Positions 33,940 through 44,040 of a stretch of DNA of 64,000 nucleotides are shown here, piece by piece. The number at the start of each line of letters is the position of its first letter. Positions within the stretch are counted from its first letter, which is position 1. Below the pieces are notes generated by a model that saw only the letters and a program-made list of their open reading frames with translations, did no database searches and was not told the DNA's origin. Origin of the DNA: Monoplex corrugatus (taxonomy: Eukaryota; Mollusca; Gastropoda; Littorinimorpha; Ranellidae); the NCBI GenBank assembly GCA_030674185.1, contig JAPXFY010000031.1, positions 1,439,908-1,503,907 on the forward strand, given 5' to 3'. The translations under genes and the position numbers were made by a program.

Positions 33940-34210
33940 ACTATCTCCCACCCTTTCTGTCCTCAGTCACTCTGCAAGTCCATCCAACATTTTCTACCTG
34001 GGTCTATCTGGTGCTGTTTTTCCTTCAAGCTTTCCTCTTGTGACCAGGCACTCTAATTTCCCTCGCTTCCTAAAATGTCCTATAAATGTTGCTTGTCGTT
34101 TCCTTACCTTCTTCATTAAATTTCTTCTTGTGTCTGCCTCCTTCAGGACTGTCTCATTTGTTTTCTTTGTTGTCCATGGAACTCTCAATCATTTTGGACA
34201 TTTTCTTAAT
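33939..34210 (-). pseudogene. RTE-type LINE 3' fragment
   Basis: Minus-strand MRVPWTTKKTNETVLKEADT and KKVRKRQATFIGHF belong to the same family as 31,722-32,510. Its 3' end is merged directly into the TG microsatellite. Its 5' side ends in CATTTTGGACATTTTCTTAA, very similar to the boundary of the copy at 42,890. Confidence 0.78.
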
Positions 34211-34246
34211 CAAATTAGGTCTTACCAGGTGGATCAGAGAACGTAT

Positions 34247-36505
34247 CATCATCATCATCATGTCGAGTTTGCTCGGCTATCCATGACACGTTTATTCCAT
34301 CCTTCTCTGTCAGACATTGCAGTAGGTAGTTTATCATACTGACAGCCCGTATCATCCATCAGTTGGTCGATGAAGGTCTTCTTTGGACGTCCTGGTCTTT
34401 GTTTGCCGTGGCTGGGTCTCCATAGTAGAACATCCCCCACCAGTTCTTCTTTGCTACGCCAGCAATGTCCCGCGAAGTGCAGTCTTTGTTGTATTGATTT
34501 ACTGATTGGTGGGATCTTACCATATAACTCTTTGTTAGTTGGATGTTCTCTCCAGGATTTGTTCAGGGCTGCACGCAGCATTCGTGTGTATGCTCCATCA
34601 ATCTTCTTCTCCAATGTCGTTGTTAGAGTCCAAGAGATTGAGCCATATGTAAGAACGGACTCTACTGCTACTCGGAAGAAGTTTCTTTTCAGGTTGTCTG
34701 GTAGCGTCTGCTCTTCTGTTCTGTGAGGGTAAAGCCGAACTTTTTGTTCTTATCCACTGTTTTCCTCAGCACATAGTCGAGACAGATGATGAAAATGTAG
34801 GGGGCAAGCGTATCTCCTTGAAGGACTCCAGCAGTGATGTCGAAGAAGTCTGTGTCTCCATCGGGGGAGCGAACCATACAGCGGGTATTCTGATATAGCA
34901 TCATGATGGCGTCTACTGTTTCCTTGGGTAGTCCATATGCAGTTAGAATCTCCTTCATCTTTCCTCGGTGGATCGAATCAAAAGCTTTGGAAAAGTCGAT
35001 AATTAGGAGAACAGCTGGGAGGTTTTTGGTTTTTATGCCTTCCAGTATGCGTCTGATGGTGAGTATTTGTCCAGATGTCGATCTGTTTTGGCGAAACCCG
35101 TTTTGGTTTTTCCTCAGAACTGGATCTATCTCTGGCCTTATCCTATTTAGGAGCATTAGGTTGTAGATCTTTGCAGCAATTGCAGTTAATGTGATTTTTC
35201 ACATTAGTTCTTTGTGAGTGTGAGGTTACCTTTCTTGGGGAAAGGAAGCAGGCATCCTTTAGTCCATTTGTCTATTGGGTCTTGGTTATAAACGTTGTTA
35301 CAGCATTCCAGCAGTGTCTGGTGAAATTCCTCTATTTTCCATACTTCCGCTAGTATCTTATCAAGTCCGCATGCTTTTCCACACTGAATGCTTTTCACTG
35401 CTATCAGTAGTTCGTCCAACGTAAACGGCCCTTTCTTGATATTCACTCCTCCGTGAAGACTGGAGTTATTTCTTCTTCAGAGATGTCTGGAGGTTTCCGG
35501 AGTAGGTCTTAGAAGTGTTGTTGCCACAGTTTTACTCGCTCTTTTTTGTTAGATGCTTTTAGCTTAGCTCTGTTACAGCTTTTTCTACCACTTATTTCGT
35601 TTACGTTTTTCCAGGCAACAGCAGACTTTTTGTTGCTGACAGCATTTGTGATCTGGTCGATCTTGCTTTGTAAGTAGTTCGTTTGCTCTGCTTCATAGGC
35701 CTCTATGAGAGCAGCTCGAGCATTATTGAGGTAAAAGATGTTCTCAGGGGATGGTTGAGAGTCTTTTAGTTGTGCAGCTTCTTTTAGTTGCTTGCGTTTT
35801 TGACAGATTTCCTCATTTACCCATGCAGTTTGTTTTTTTTACTTTGGGTTTCAGCGGGATAGTGTCTGCAGCTGTTTCTTTACAAGCCATTTCAAAGTGG
35901 TTGTATGTCATGTTAGCAGTCTTTGCTGAGGCTGTATCTTGTAGGGCAGCAAATCTATTTCTCAACCTTGTAATGAAGATGTTACGAATTTCAGGGTTGT
36001 CGTTTAGAGTTGAGTAGTCATATGGGGTAGTATTGCAAGATTTCTTTCTATTTGCTCGAAGGCACAATCGAAGTCGAGCAGAAACGATGCGGTGGTCTGA
36101 TGCAACACTGACAAACGAGTTGAATGCTCTGCAATTTTTTTCACTATTTTTTCCATTTCTTATTGATGATAATTTAGTCGAGTTGTGCTTTGGAGATTTG
36201 TGTGTCCATAGCTGACCTGGTCTTTTCTGGTATAGAGTTTTGAGGCATAAGAGATTGTTTTCATTGAGATACTCTTTTAGCGTAGAGCCAGTTCTGTTAG
36301 TCTGAGAGTGATATGCATATTTGAAGTCATCAAGGTTTCCAAGTTGTGTATTGAAGTCGCCACCAATAATGAGGATGTTGTGCTTCGGGACTTGTCTGTT
36401 GACTGATGTTAAGTCCTGATAAAATCTTTCGACTTCCACTTCATCACTTACATTTGTGGGACTATAACAGGAGACTATCGAGGTTCGAGGATTTCCGTTG
36501 AAACC
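34247..36505 (-). pseudogene. LINE ORF2: endonuclease C-terminal half and reverse transcriptase
   Basis: Minus-strand frames in order. 36,439-35,813 gives the endonuclease C-terminal part (ILIIGGDFNTQLGNLDDF and ASDHRIVSARLR, with the SDH motif). 35,446-35,204 gives SIQCGKACGLDKILAEVWK and KWTKGCLLPFPKKGNL. 35,156-34,740 is the RT core (RKNQNGFRQNRSTSGQI, LIIDFSKAFDSIHRGK, GVLQGDTLAPYIFIICLDY). 34,614-34,258 is the C-terminus (TRMLRAALNKSWREHPTN, RLHFAGHCWRSKEELV, GRPKKTFIDQLMDDT). The LQGDTLAPY box is typical of a Proto2/RTE-like lineage. At least four frameshifts or stops separate the blocks, and the YADD box lies in a broken stretch near 34,690. Confidence 0.85.
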
Positions 36506-37384
36506 TTGTCAGTCCTAGGATAAGCTGGCAAGCATCAGGAGAAGTCAAACGCTCCAACCCAGCAGATCCCCAGGTGGCGGATAGGGGAATGCCCTGTTAT
36601 GGGGTAGCTGTGAATATTCAATAAGCAGCCCCGGACCAAATCATGGGAGGCCCTTTGGCAAGGCCGAGCACCCATCAGCCACCCTTGCTGGGGTTACAGG
36701 GAAACCATGGAGAGCAGCATGGCGGATGTGCACATCAGCGGAGGAACTTTGTTTAGTCAACGGTGAAGTACACAAGACGCTGGACAGAGACGCCCAGGGT
36801 CACCTAGTTCAGTCAAAGAACTACTGCTCACACGTGAATGGAGTGGCGACCGCAAGTGCTTATCTAGCTGAAGAAAGCAATGAAATGACACTGATTCAAA
36901 GAAGTTCATCCCGCATCGCTCGTCGCGCGGTCAAACAAGGAGCGCGTCCTGCAATGGTGTCTCAGGCTGCAGTCGAAAAATCAGCTACTGAGACCAAAGT
37001 ACCAAAAACTCGAAGCTTCAATACAGGACTGATGAAAGGAAAGAAAGACATCTTCATAGCTACTCTCAATGCCCGTACACTTCAGAAGGAGGGACAGATA
37101 CCTGAAGTAATTGCGTCAGCAGAATCTACAAACCAAAACATCATTTGCCTGCAAGAACATAAATTCTTATATGAAGACATTGCAACAAAAGAACACCACA
37201 TCGGAAGTTGGAAGCTGATTACACGTTCAACCTTGAAAAACAGCGTGAATGCTGCAACTGGCGGAATTGGAATGCTTCTCAGCCAGCAGGCCTACAATGC
37301 ACTTAGCAATGTCGAAATGATATCTCCAAGAATAATGATAGCTACTTTCAACGGAAATCCTCGAACCTCGATAGTCTCCTGTTA
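36506..37384 (+). pseudogene. LINE 5' UTR and endonuclease N-terminal half, inverted
   Basis: About 210 bp of 5' leader precedes an open frame from about 36,726. Its first ~110 residues are low-similarity, Ser/Arg-rich. It then becomes the APE N-terminus: IFIATLNARTLQKEGQI, NIICLQEHKF and ATGGIGMLLS. NGNPRTSIVSCY ends the shared block, exactly where the minus-strand part begins. The frame stays open past the breakpoint only by chance, to 37,499. Without the inversion it would precede the piece at 36,439. Confidence 0.82.
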
Positions 37385-37429
37385 CAGAGAATATATAACC
37401 ACTTCTTTTCGTACGCCAAATGGTCAACA

Positions 37430-37612
37430 GATTCTTAGTGGTTATAATATTATATTCCCGGATCACATTTGGTGTATGAAAAGAAGCATAGATTGCTAGT
37501 AGTTATGTATTCCTGGATCACATTTGGTGTGTGAAGAAAAGCATAGATTCCTAGTGGTTATATATTCCCAGATCATATTTGGTGTATGGAAAGAAGCATA
37601 GATTCCTAGTAG
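37430..37612. repeat. About 62-bp tandem repeat
   Basis: Three copies of a unit containing TATTCCCGGATCACATTTGG, TGTATG, AAAGAAGCATAGATT and CCTAGTAGT, followed by a (TAG)n run to about 37,650. Confidence 0.85.
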
Positions 37613-37767
37613 TAATAGTAGTAGTAGCAGCAGTAGTAGTAGTAATAGGGATTGGCTTTCAATGGCCTAGGCCTTGCGGCCTATTTACGTCCCCTCTTTC
37701 TCAACTATTTCTAATACAGGTGTTAAAATGCGCATTTTTTTTGTTTACATAAAGTCTAATCAGGCAT

Positions 37768-40730
37768 TTAATCATCATACTCAATGAAAAGTTCTTTGAA
37801 TTTTGGAATTTCGTCCAAAACATTCTTGAATTTGTTACTAATGTTAGTATCTTGTGCAAATTTTATGTTAGTTGGGAGTTTATTCCACAAAGGGGCAACT
37901 CGATGTGAAAAAGAAAATGTTCTTGTGTTAGTACGACAGTGCTGAATAAATATCTTTCCTTCCTTGTTTCTTGTGATATTACATTGTGAAACAGAATAGA
38001 GTGAGTCAACACAAATATTATCAACTCCATTAAATATTTTATATGTTAGAATAAGATCACCTCTTGTCTTTCTGTCTTTAAGTGAGTGTAATTTCAAATA
38101 CTTCAATCGTTCTGCATAAGATTTATCTTTGCATTCTTTTAAAAGCTTTGTTGCACGTCTTTGTACTCTTTCTATTTGCGCTGACTATCTTTTCAAGGAT
38201 GGACACCATATTGCATTTGCATATTCCAAATGTGGTCTAACAAAAGATTTAAATAGTTTTAGAAATATATCCTTATTTAAATAAGAAAAGCTTCTCCTGA
38301 TAACTCCCAACATTTGATTTGCTCTATTAACTATTTTACCAATGTGTAAATCGAAGGACAACATGCTATCGAAAGTTACTCCCAAATCCTTTTCCTCTTT
38401 TAGGATTTTTATCTGCTTTATGCTGTCATTTTGTCTCATATAATATGTGTATTCTTGGTTGGTTTTACCAATATGTAGTACACCACATTTAGAAATATTG
38501 AAATATAGATTCCATACATCTGACCAATCTTGGAGTTTATAAATATCATTTTGTAAAACCGCGAATTGAGATGTGTTGTCATATAGTTTTGTATCATCTG
38601 CAAATATTTTACAGGTGCTATTTAGTGATATTGGCAAGTCATTTATAAACACTGTGAATAGTATTGGGCCCAGGATACTACCCTGAGGTATACCACTTAA
38701 AACCTTAGCTTTATTAGATCTTTCACCACCTACTCTCACATGCTGTACTAGATCTTTCAAAAAACCTTGTATCCAGTTTAATAGTTTGCCAGATATACCA
38801 TAAGCAGACAATTTGACTAGTAACCTTTCATGGGGCACAGTATCAAAGGCCTTCTTAAAATCTAAGTATATAACATCAACATTATGACCATCATCTAATA
38901 TTTTTGTCATATCTTCTACTAGTTCAAGTAATTGTGTTACACAACATCGCTTTTTACGAAACCCGTGCTGACACTTTACATACAATTCATTATCCGTGAA
39001 GTGACTTACTATTGAATCTCTAATTTTGCTTTCTAACACTTTACATATCACACAAGTTAGGCTGACTGGTCTGTAGTTTCCTGGATCTGCTTTAGAACCC
39101 TTTTTAAACAAGGTTGTTACTTCAGCTGTCTTCCAGTCTTATGGTAGGGTACCTGATTCTAATGTCTTGTTGAACAGAGAACATAGTGGGACTGATAGTT
39201 CTTCACCTAGTTCTTTTAAAACTTTTGAAGGAATATGGTCAGGTCCCTGTGCTTTATTTGGGTTTAAGTTAACTAATTTGTCACTCACTGCTTTTGGGGT
39301 AACTCTTACCCCTGACAAGGATACACCATTTGAATATGCACATTCAGCCAGTAAGGGTATATTTGTTACATCTTCACGTGTAAAAACACTAGCAAAGAAG
39401 TCATTTAGAGTTTCTGCTTTTTCCTTATCACTTACAGCCTAAGATCCATCTGGTTTATTTAGAGCACCTATATTTGTATTGATTTTTAACCTAATTTGAA
39501 CATACTTCCAAAATAATTTAGGATTATCTTTACTATCTTTTGCAACCTTTTTTTTCATATTCCCTTTTTGTTACCTTTAACAGTTTTGTGCATTTATTTC
39601 TTTCCCGTATGTAATTCATATAATTCACTCCTTATTTAGTACTTAAGTATCTTTTAAATAATTTGTACTTCTTTTTAATGCTTCTCATAGCTTTTTTATT
39701 CATCCAGATTGGGGTATATTTCTTCCTAGCATTTTTCCTTATTTTGGGGATACACTTCTCTATTCCTTCATGTATAGTATTCTTTATATACTTCCATGTT
39801 TCCTCTATGTCCATATCTGATATAACCTTCCAATCGTGTTCAATTATCATACTTCTTAATTTAGAGTAGTCCCCCCGGTACAAATTATAGATAAATTCTA
39901 CTTGATCTGTAGCTTTAAGCTTTTCCAAATTTAATTGAAATGATAAGACGTCATGGTCACTTTTACCCACCGGATCGAGATGTACAACCTCTAAAATAAA
40001 TGTATCATCATTAACTAAAACCCAGTCATCAAGAGTTGGGTTTTGCCCTAGTCTTCTTCTTGTTGATTTAGTCACCTTTTGAATTAAGAATGAATCCTGC
40101 ACCTGTCTCATGATCTCATTTCCTTTTTCCCCTGACCATTTCCCATCCCAGTGAACATTAGGATAATTGAAATCGCCCATAATGCATATCTCATCATATT
40201 TTAACATTTTGTCTGATTTTAAGATTTCAAACAGTTTGTTATTATTCACTACCGTACTGGTGTTAGGATTTCTAGACACACATCCAGTCAACACTTTACC
40301 ATTACACACACAATCCAAAGTACACCACACACTTTCTTGATACTTATATTCATCAAATTCATCACAATCACGAGCATTCAGGTGTTTATCCACATATACG
40401 GCTACACCTCGTTGGTGATCCGTATTAATGAAAATGTCAAAATTAAGGATGCAGAACTCTTTCTCACAAAAATTTCGTAAATTCTTAGGTATTAATTCAG
40501 TTCATGCAATTACGCTTGGATGAATATTATCGATCCTAGAAAACAATTCTTTTTTGTTCAAGAAACCATCAACATTAGAATAAACACATGGAAAAAAATC
40601 TGAACTTTTGTTATTTACACTATGTACATGTTTGCCTTGTAGCCAATTGCCAGAAGAACCAGCTCTAGGGGTGGCCTCAGCGTCCCCGACAGAGTGTGAT
40701 TGGCTTCTTGAGCCCGGTTTAAGTGTCACT
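37768..40730 (-). pseudogene. CR1-type LINE ORF2 (endonuclease and reverse transcriptase)
   Basis: Endonuclease: CVYSNVDGFLNKKELFSRI, then after a TGA near 40,500 GVAVYVDKHL, ICIMGDFNYPNVHW and VGKSDHDVLSFQL (catalytic SDH). Linker: ARKKYTPIWMNKKAMRSI, FFASVFTREDV and PDQIPSKVLKELG. RT (39,111-38,185): GNYRPVSLTCVICKVLE, HGFRKKRC, IYLDFKKAFDTVPHERLL, SGIPQGSILGPILFTVFIND and KIFADDTKLY. C-terminus (38,106-37,768): RKTRGDLILTYKIFNG and FSHRVAPLWNKLP. Premature stops lie near 40,500, 39,639, 39,440, 39,135 and 38,185, each explicable by one substitution in otherwise continuous frame. All catalytic motifs survive, so the copy looks young but dead. Confidence 0.88.
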
Positions 40731-41690
40731 ATTTTTCAATTTCGTATGGCCACGTTTTGTTCACCTGCCTCAGTTCTCCTTTGTTTCTCCTCTCTCAGTG
40801 CTTTGTGTTTGTCACGCTGGTTTTTCGTGAGGTCGTGGTTTATATATATCTTTGTGTCTCTGGGAGATTTATCTTTGTTCAGTTTGGGAGCTTTTTTCAT
40901 AATTTCTTTCTTCTTCTCCTCCCCTCTCACTGTCACCCTGAGCATTCTTGGTCTATGTCCCCCTTATCTCCCCAGCCTTATGGGCTCTACCAGGTCGTCT
41001 TCGTCCAGATCTACTATTTTGCTTATCACTGTTTTGGCAGCCTTCAATTCTTCTTTCCTTTTTCCTTCAATGTTTGCTTTTGTACTCTCTTTCAGATTGA
41101 CAATTACCAGATTCTTTTTCCTTTTTTCTATCTCCAGTCTTTCTTCCATCATCTCTTCCAGTTTTCTGTCCACCACCTCTTCCAGTTTTCTGTCCACCAC
41201 CTCTTCCAGTTTTCTGTCCACCACCTCTTCCAGTTTTCTGTCCACCACCTCTTCAGTCTTCTCTTCTAGTTTTTCTCCCATGCTTTTTTTTCAATCTTTT
41301 CCATCCTGACGCTAAGGGAGTGCACTAGTAGAATGAGGTCCAGGAGTTTGTCTAGTCTGGCATCCAGCTTTGACTGGATTTCTCTTTGGTCATCCATGCA
41401 GGGCTGGCAGACCCACTGCAGGTTTGTCTGTAACGGGTCAGAGAGAGTTTCAAAAGTGTCTCCAGTGCATTTCAAATGGCTCCAGTTTTTGCAAACAAAG
41501 CACTCAATGCAGTCTTCTTCTTCTTCCACTGCCTCTCAAATGCACCAGTAGGCCTAGAGGGAGTACTGGTACTCAGCTTACCCGAGTTGGCAGTCGAACT
41601 TCTTGAGCTGACCGATTTTCGGTCACTGGCACTATTAGAACTACCGTTTTTGTTTTCACAACTTTCTTTCTCTCCATGTTCAAAACATCA
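40703..41690 (-). pseudogene. CR1-type LINE ORF1 (PHD finger, coiled coil)
   Basis: A basic Ser-rich N-terminus, split by a frameshift near 41,540, leads to a PHD-like finger: CIECFVCKNWSHLKC ... CQPCM (41,529-41,390). A long helical stretch follows, then four copies of the 8-residue unit EEVVDRKL (24 bp each, 41,156-41,252). After a second break near 41,275 comes RKKNLVIVNLKES, an RRM-like motif. The C-terminal part (40,945-40,736) reads ILRVTVRGEEKKKEIMKKAP, KIYINHDLT, KALREEKQRRTEAGE, as in ORF1p-type nucleic-acid binding proteins. A TGA at about 40,736 replaces an expected Gly. Confidence 0.75.
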
Positions 41691-41700
41691 ATAGAATGCA

Positions 41701-42534
41701 AAATAAAATGAAAACTTTACATTACCTTACCTTGAAACACTTCACAGAATCACAGTAACAAAATTTAGACAAGTGCTCAGAACTCAGGAATGAAACGAAA
41801 GTGCAAAGTCGCGAATGTGGTTGAGTCAAGGAATGAATCAAAATTTCAAGAATTTTTTATCTCCTAGTACAAAAAATATGCACTGAGCAGTGACTGTTAT
41901 ATCGTACACCAATCTGTGTGTATTACTGACTCCTAATTACAAATAATCCATGACCGACTGTAAATTTTCCTAAAATTTTCTTTGATTTTTACGGAGCTCA
42001 ACGAAATGCCGGCCATATTGACGTTATATATTCCCGGATCCATCTGGTAAGACCTAATAGACCTGGCTATCTGCCAGGTAAATGCGAAGCAGGCTTCGTT
42101 TATCCCCCTTCCCCTTCTTCTTCGTTTGGGGAGAGTAGTGCTGGTCCTAGAAAAGGTGCTCTGTCGCTTTGGGAGGATCAAACGCTGCCTCTGCTTCAGG
42201 CTTATGGTGAGTGATAATCATCCTACAACCTCCTGCACATGAGGTCATGGCTAGAAAGTTCCAGCAGCATTCTTTGTCTGTTCCCGATACCACTTCCTTA
42301 TCGCCACAGAGCTTTGCTACTGCTGGTGATTGAATGTCTCGTTGTTCCAGCTTGTCTTTACCTAACTGTTGTGTTGCGTAGATGTCGTTCATTTCAATTA
42401 CCACAGAAACTACTGGGCATAGTGACTGGTAGACAACCTTTATTCGAAAATGTTTGTTGTTCAGAAGTAAATGAAACATATCTCCGAATGTCTATTCATC
42501 AACGGATAGAAGTCCGTCACGTAACATCAACATC
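41701..42534. other. Unassigned; possibly 5' region of the CR1-type LINE
   Basis: A minus-strand 110-codon frame (42,147-42,479) matches nothing known to me. Near 42,028-42,056, GGATCCATCTGGTAAGACC TAAT is the reverse complement of ATTAGGTCTTACCAGGTGGA at 34,215. Confidence 0.4.
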
Positions 42535-42895
42535 ATCATCATCATCATCATCATTATCATGTGACCTGCTGCATGGCATTGGTGATCATAGCCCTCCACA
42601 CGAATCTATCCCTTGTCGCTGCAAGAACATCTCCCATCCTCTCTATCCTCAGCCACCCTGCAAGTCCATTCAATATTTTTTCTTTCGGTCTGCCTGGTGT
42701 TCTCTTTCCCTCCAGCTTTCCTATTGTGACCAGGTGCCCTAATTTCTCTTGCCTCATAAAATATCCTATATATACTGCTTGTCGTTTCCTAATCTTCTTC
42801 ATTAGTGTTCTTCTTGTATCTGCATCCTTCAAGATAGTCTCATTTGTTTTCTTTGCTGACCATGAAACTCTCAACCGTTTTGGACATTTTTAATC
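42535..42895 (-). pseudogene. RTE-type LINE 3' fragment
   Basis: Minus-strand MRVSWSAKKTNETILKDADT, KKIRKRQAVYIGYFMRQ and LVTIGKLEGKRTPGRPKEK, followed by an (ATC)n run at 42,525-42,560 (the element's 3' tail). The 5' boundary is TTTTGGACATTTTTAATCAAAT, close to that at 34,190-34,215. Confidence 0.83.
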
Positions 42896-44040
42896 AAATA
42901 TTTTATTTCACACGAGTCTAAAATATTAAAGTTCAATTTTTGTTGGAAGTGAACAATACTCAAAACTGCACGTTAGTTATAACTGATGTTCTCTTCACTG
43001 CTCAGTCAAATAATGACACATCAATAGAAACAGACTGATGAACAAAACCAGATATAATAACAGGAACAACTTTTTCTACTTCAAGTTAAATTGACAGTCA
43101 ACTCCTTGAATTGTTGAGATTTTTTGTTTGAGACAATAGAGTCATGAAGATACATTTGACTTGGAAAATCAGACAATGTGACCCTGAAAAAAGCTTCAGT
43201 CAGAATAAAAGCTGACATGCATCAAGACAATGGTAGATTGTCACGACAATGAAAAAAGATTTGAGAAACTATCAGAAGTTCCAGCGAAAATGCTGCTTAC
43301 ATACCTTTAAAAAAGATTGATTTTAGTCCATGTGACCTTGACCATTGACACAGTCGTCCAAACTTATGCATTCGCTTCTCTTCAATGGCCCGCACCTTTG
43401 CACACACCTTTAATTATTTATTCATTTACGTTATACATATATGCTCCTTTTTGGAAGATAAGATACACAGATACACATTCATTTACATGTAACCAAGATT
43501 GTTCCAATGATAGGCTGACACAATACCAGTAGAAAACATACACTTGGTAAAACATAGGCCAGGTAGGGCCTCAGGACTTAGCCAGCTCATGGGTTCATGT
43601 ACAGGATTAAGGCTTGTGCCATGATCACCATACACATGGCACCTGTGACGTAAATGAATATGGAATTCGTTCCGAGCGCTGAGACGTTGTCTTGACAAAT
43701 TGAAACTGAAACTGAAATTGAAATCGAACACAGTCTGGTGGAGACCGTTCGAAAAAAAGCTGAGAAAACCTTGCTAATATATTGTGGTTATGGACACACA
43801 CACACTCACACGCATACTCTTGATCCTCCCAGATAATATAAAACAATTTCCCTTTTTAAAACGAATAAGGAAATAGGAAAAGAAATGAGTTAAACAATGA
43901 GTTAAATAACTGCATTACGATCAAATCTCAACATGAACAAAGCTGCCTAATTCCTCTGTTAAGACTGACAGAGAAATAGAATAGTTGCCCAGTCATATTT
44001 ATTCTTGTCCATACTTGAACTAACGTGCTGTCTGCTGCCA
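42896..44040. other. Unassigned upstream flank of receptor copy 1
   Basis: No gene seen. It contains dispersed repeat family B copy 2 (listed separately). A promoter or signal-peptide exon for the receptor may lie here but cannot be recognised. Confidence 0.4.
43455..43722 (+). repeat. Dispersed repeat family B, copy 2
   Basis: Second copy of 14,783-15,046, ending in CTGAAACTGAAACTGAAATTG. Confidence 0.85.

Larger units (their letters stand above)
34235..37396 (-). mobile_element. LINE insertion with inverted 5' half
   Basis: A non-LTR element whose 3' part is on the minus strand (34,247-36,505) and whose 5' part is on the plus strand (36,506-37,384). The same 38 bp of endonuclease coding occurs at both breakpoints: 36,466-36,503 in reverse complement, and about 37,347-37,384. 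The whole is bounded by CAGAGAACGTAT (34,235-34,246) and CAGAGAATATAT (37,385-37,396), a 10-of-12 direct repeat suited to a target-site duplication. The 3' tail is (GAT)n on the element strand. This is the arrangement expected from twin priming. Confidence 0.82.
37655..41700 (-). mobile_element. Nearly complete CR1-type LINE
   Basis: A two-ORF non-LTR element of about 4 kb, read right to left: ORF1 with PHD-type finger and coiled coil (about 41,690-40,700), then ORF2 with endonuclease and RT (about 40,700-37,768). The PHD-finger ORF1 and ORF2 order are those of the CR1 group. Damage is light and mainly single stops. No poly-A tail; the 3' side borders a TAG trinucleotide run. Confidence 0.83.

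Noticed and set aside
33351..34043. 230-codon Cys/Val-rich plus-strand frame
   Set aside because: Translation of the TG microsatellite running into a LINE fragment in a wrong frame.
40608..41309. 233-codon Ser/Phe-rich plus-strand frame
   Set aside because: Antisense of CR1 ORF1; the Ser-rich repeats are the reverse of the EEVVDRKL coil units.
42060..42100. U1 snRNA-like TTTACCTGGCAGATA
   Set aside because: The match to the U1 5' end is short and the rest of U1 (stem-loops, Sm site) is absent.
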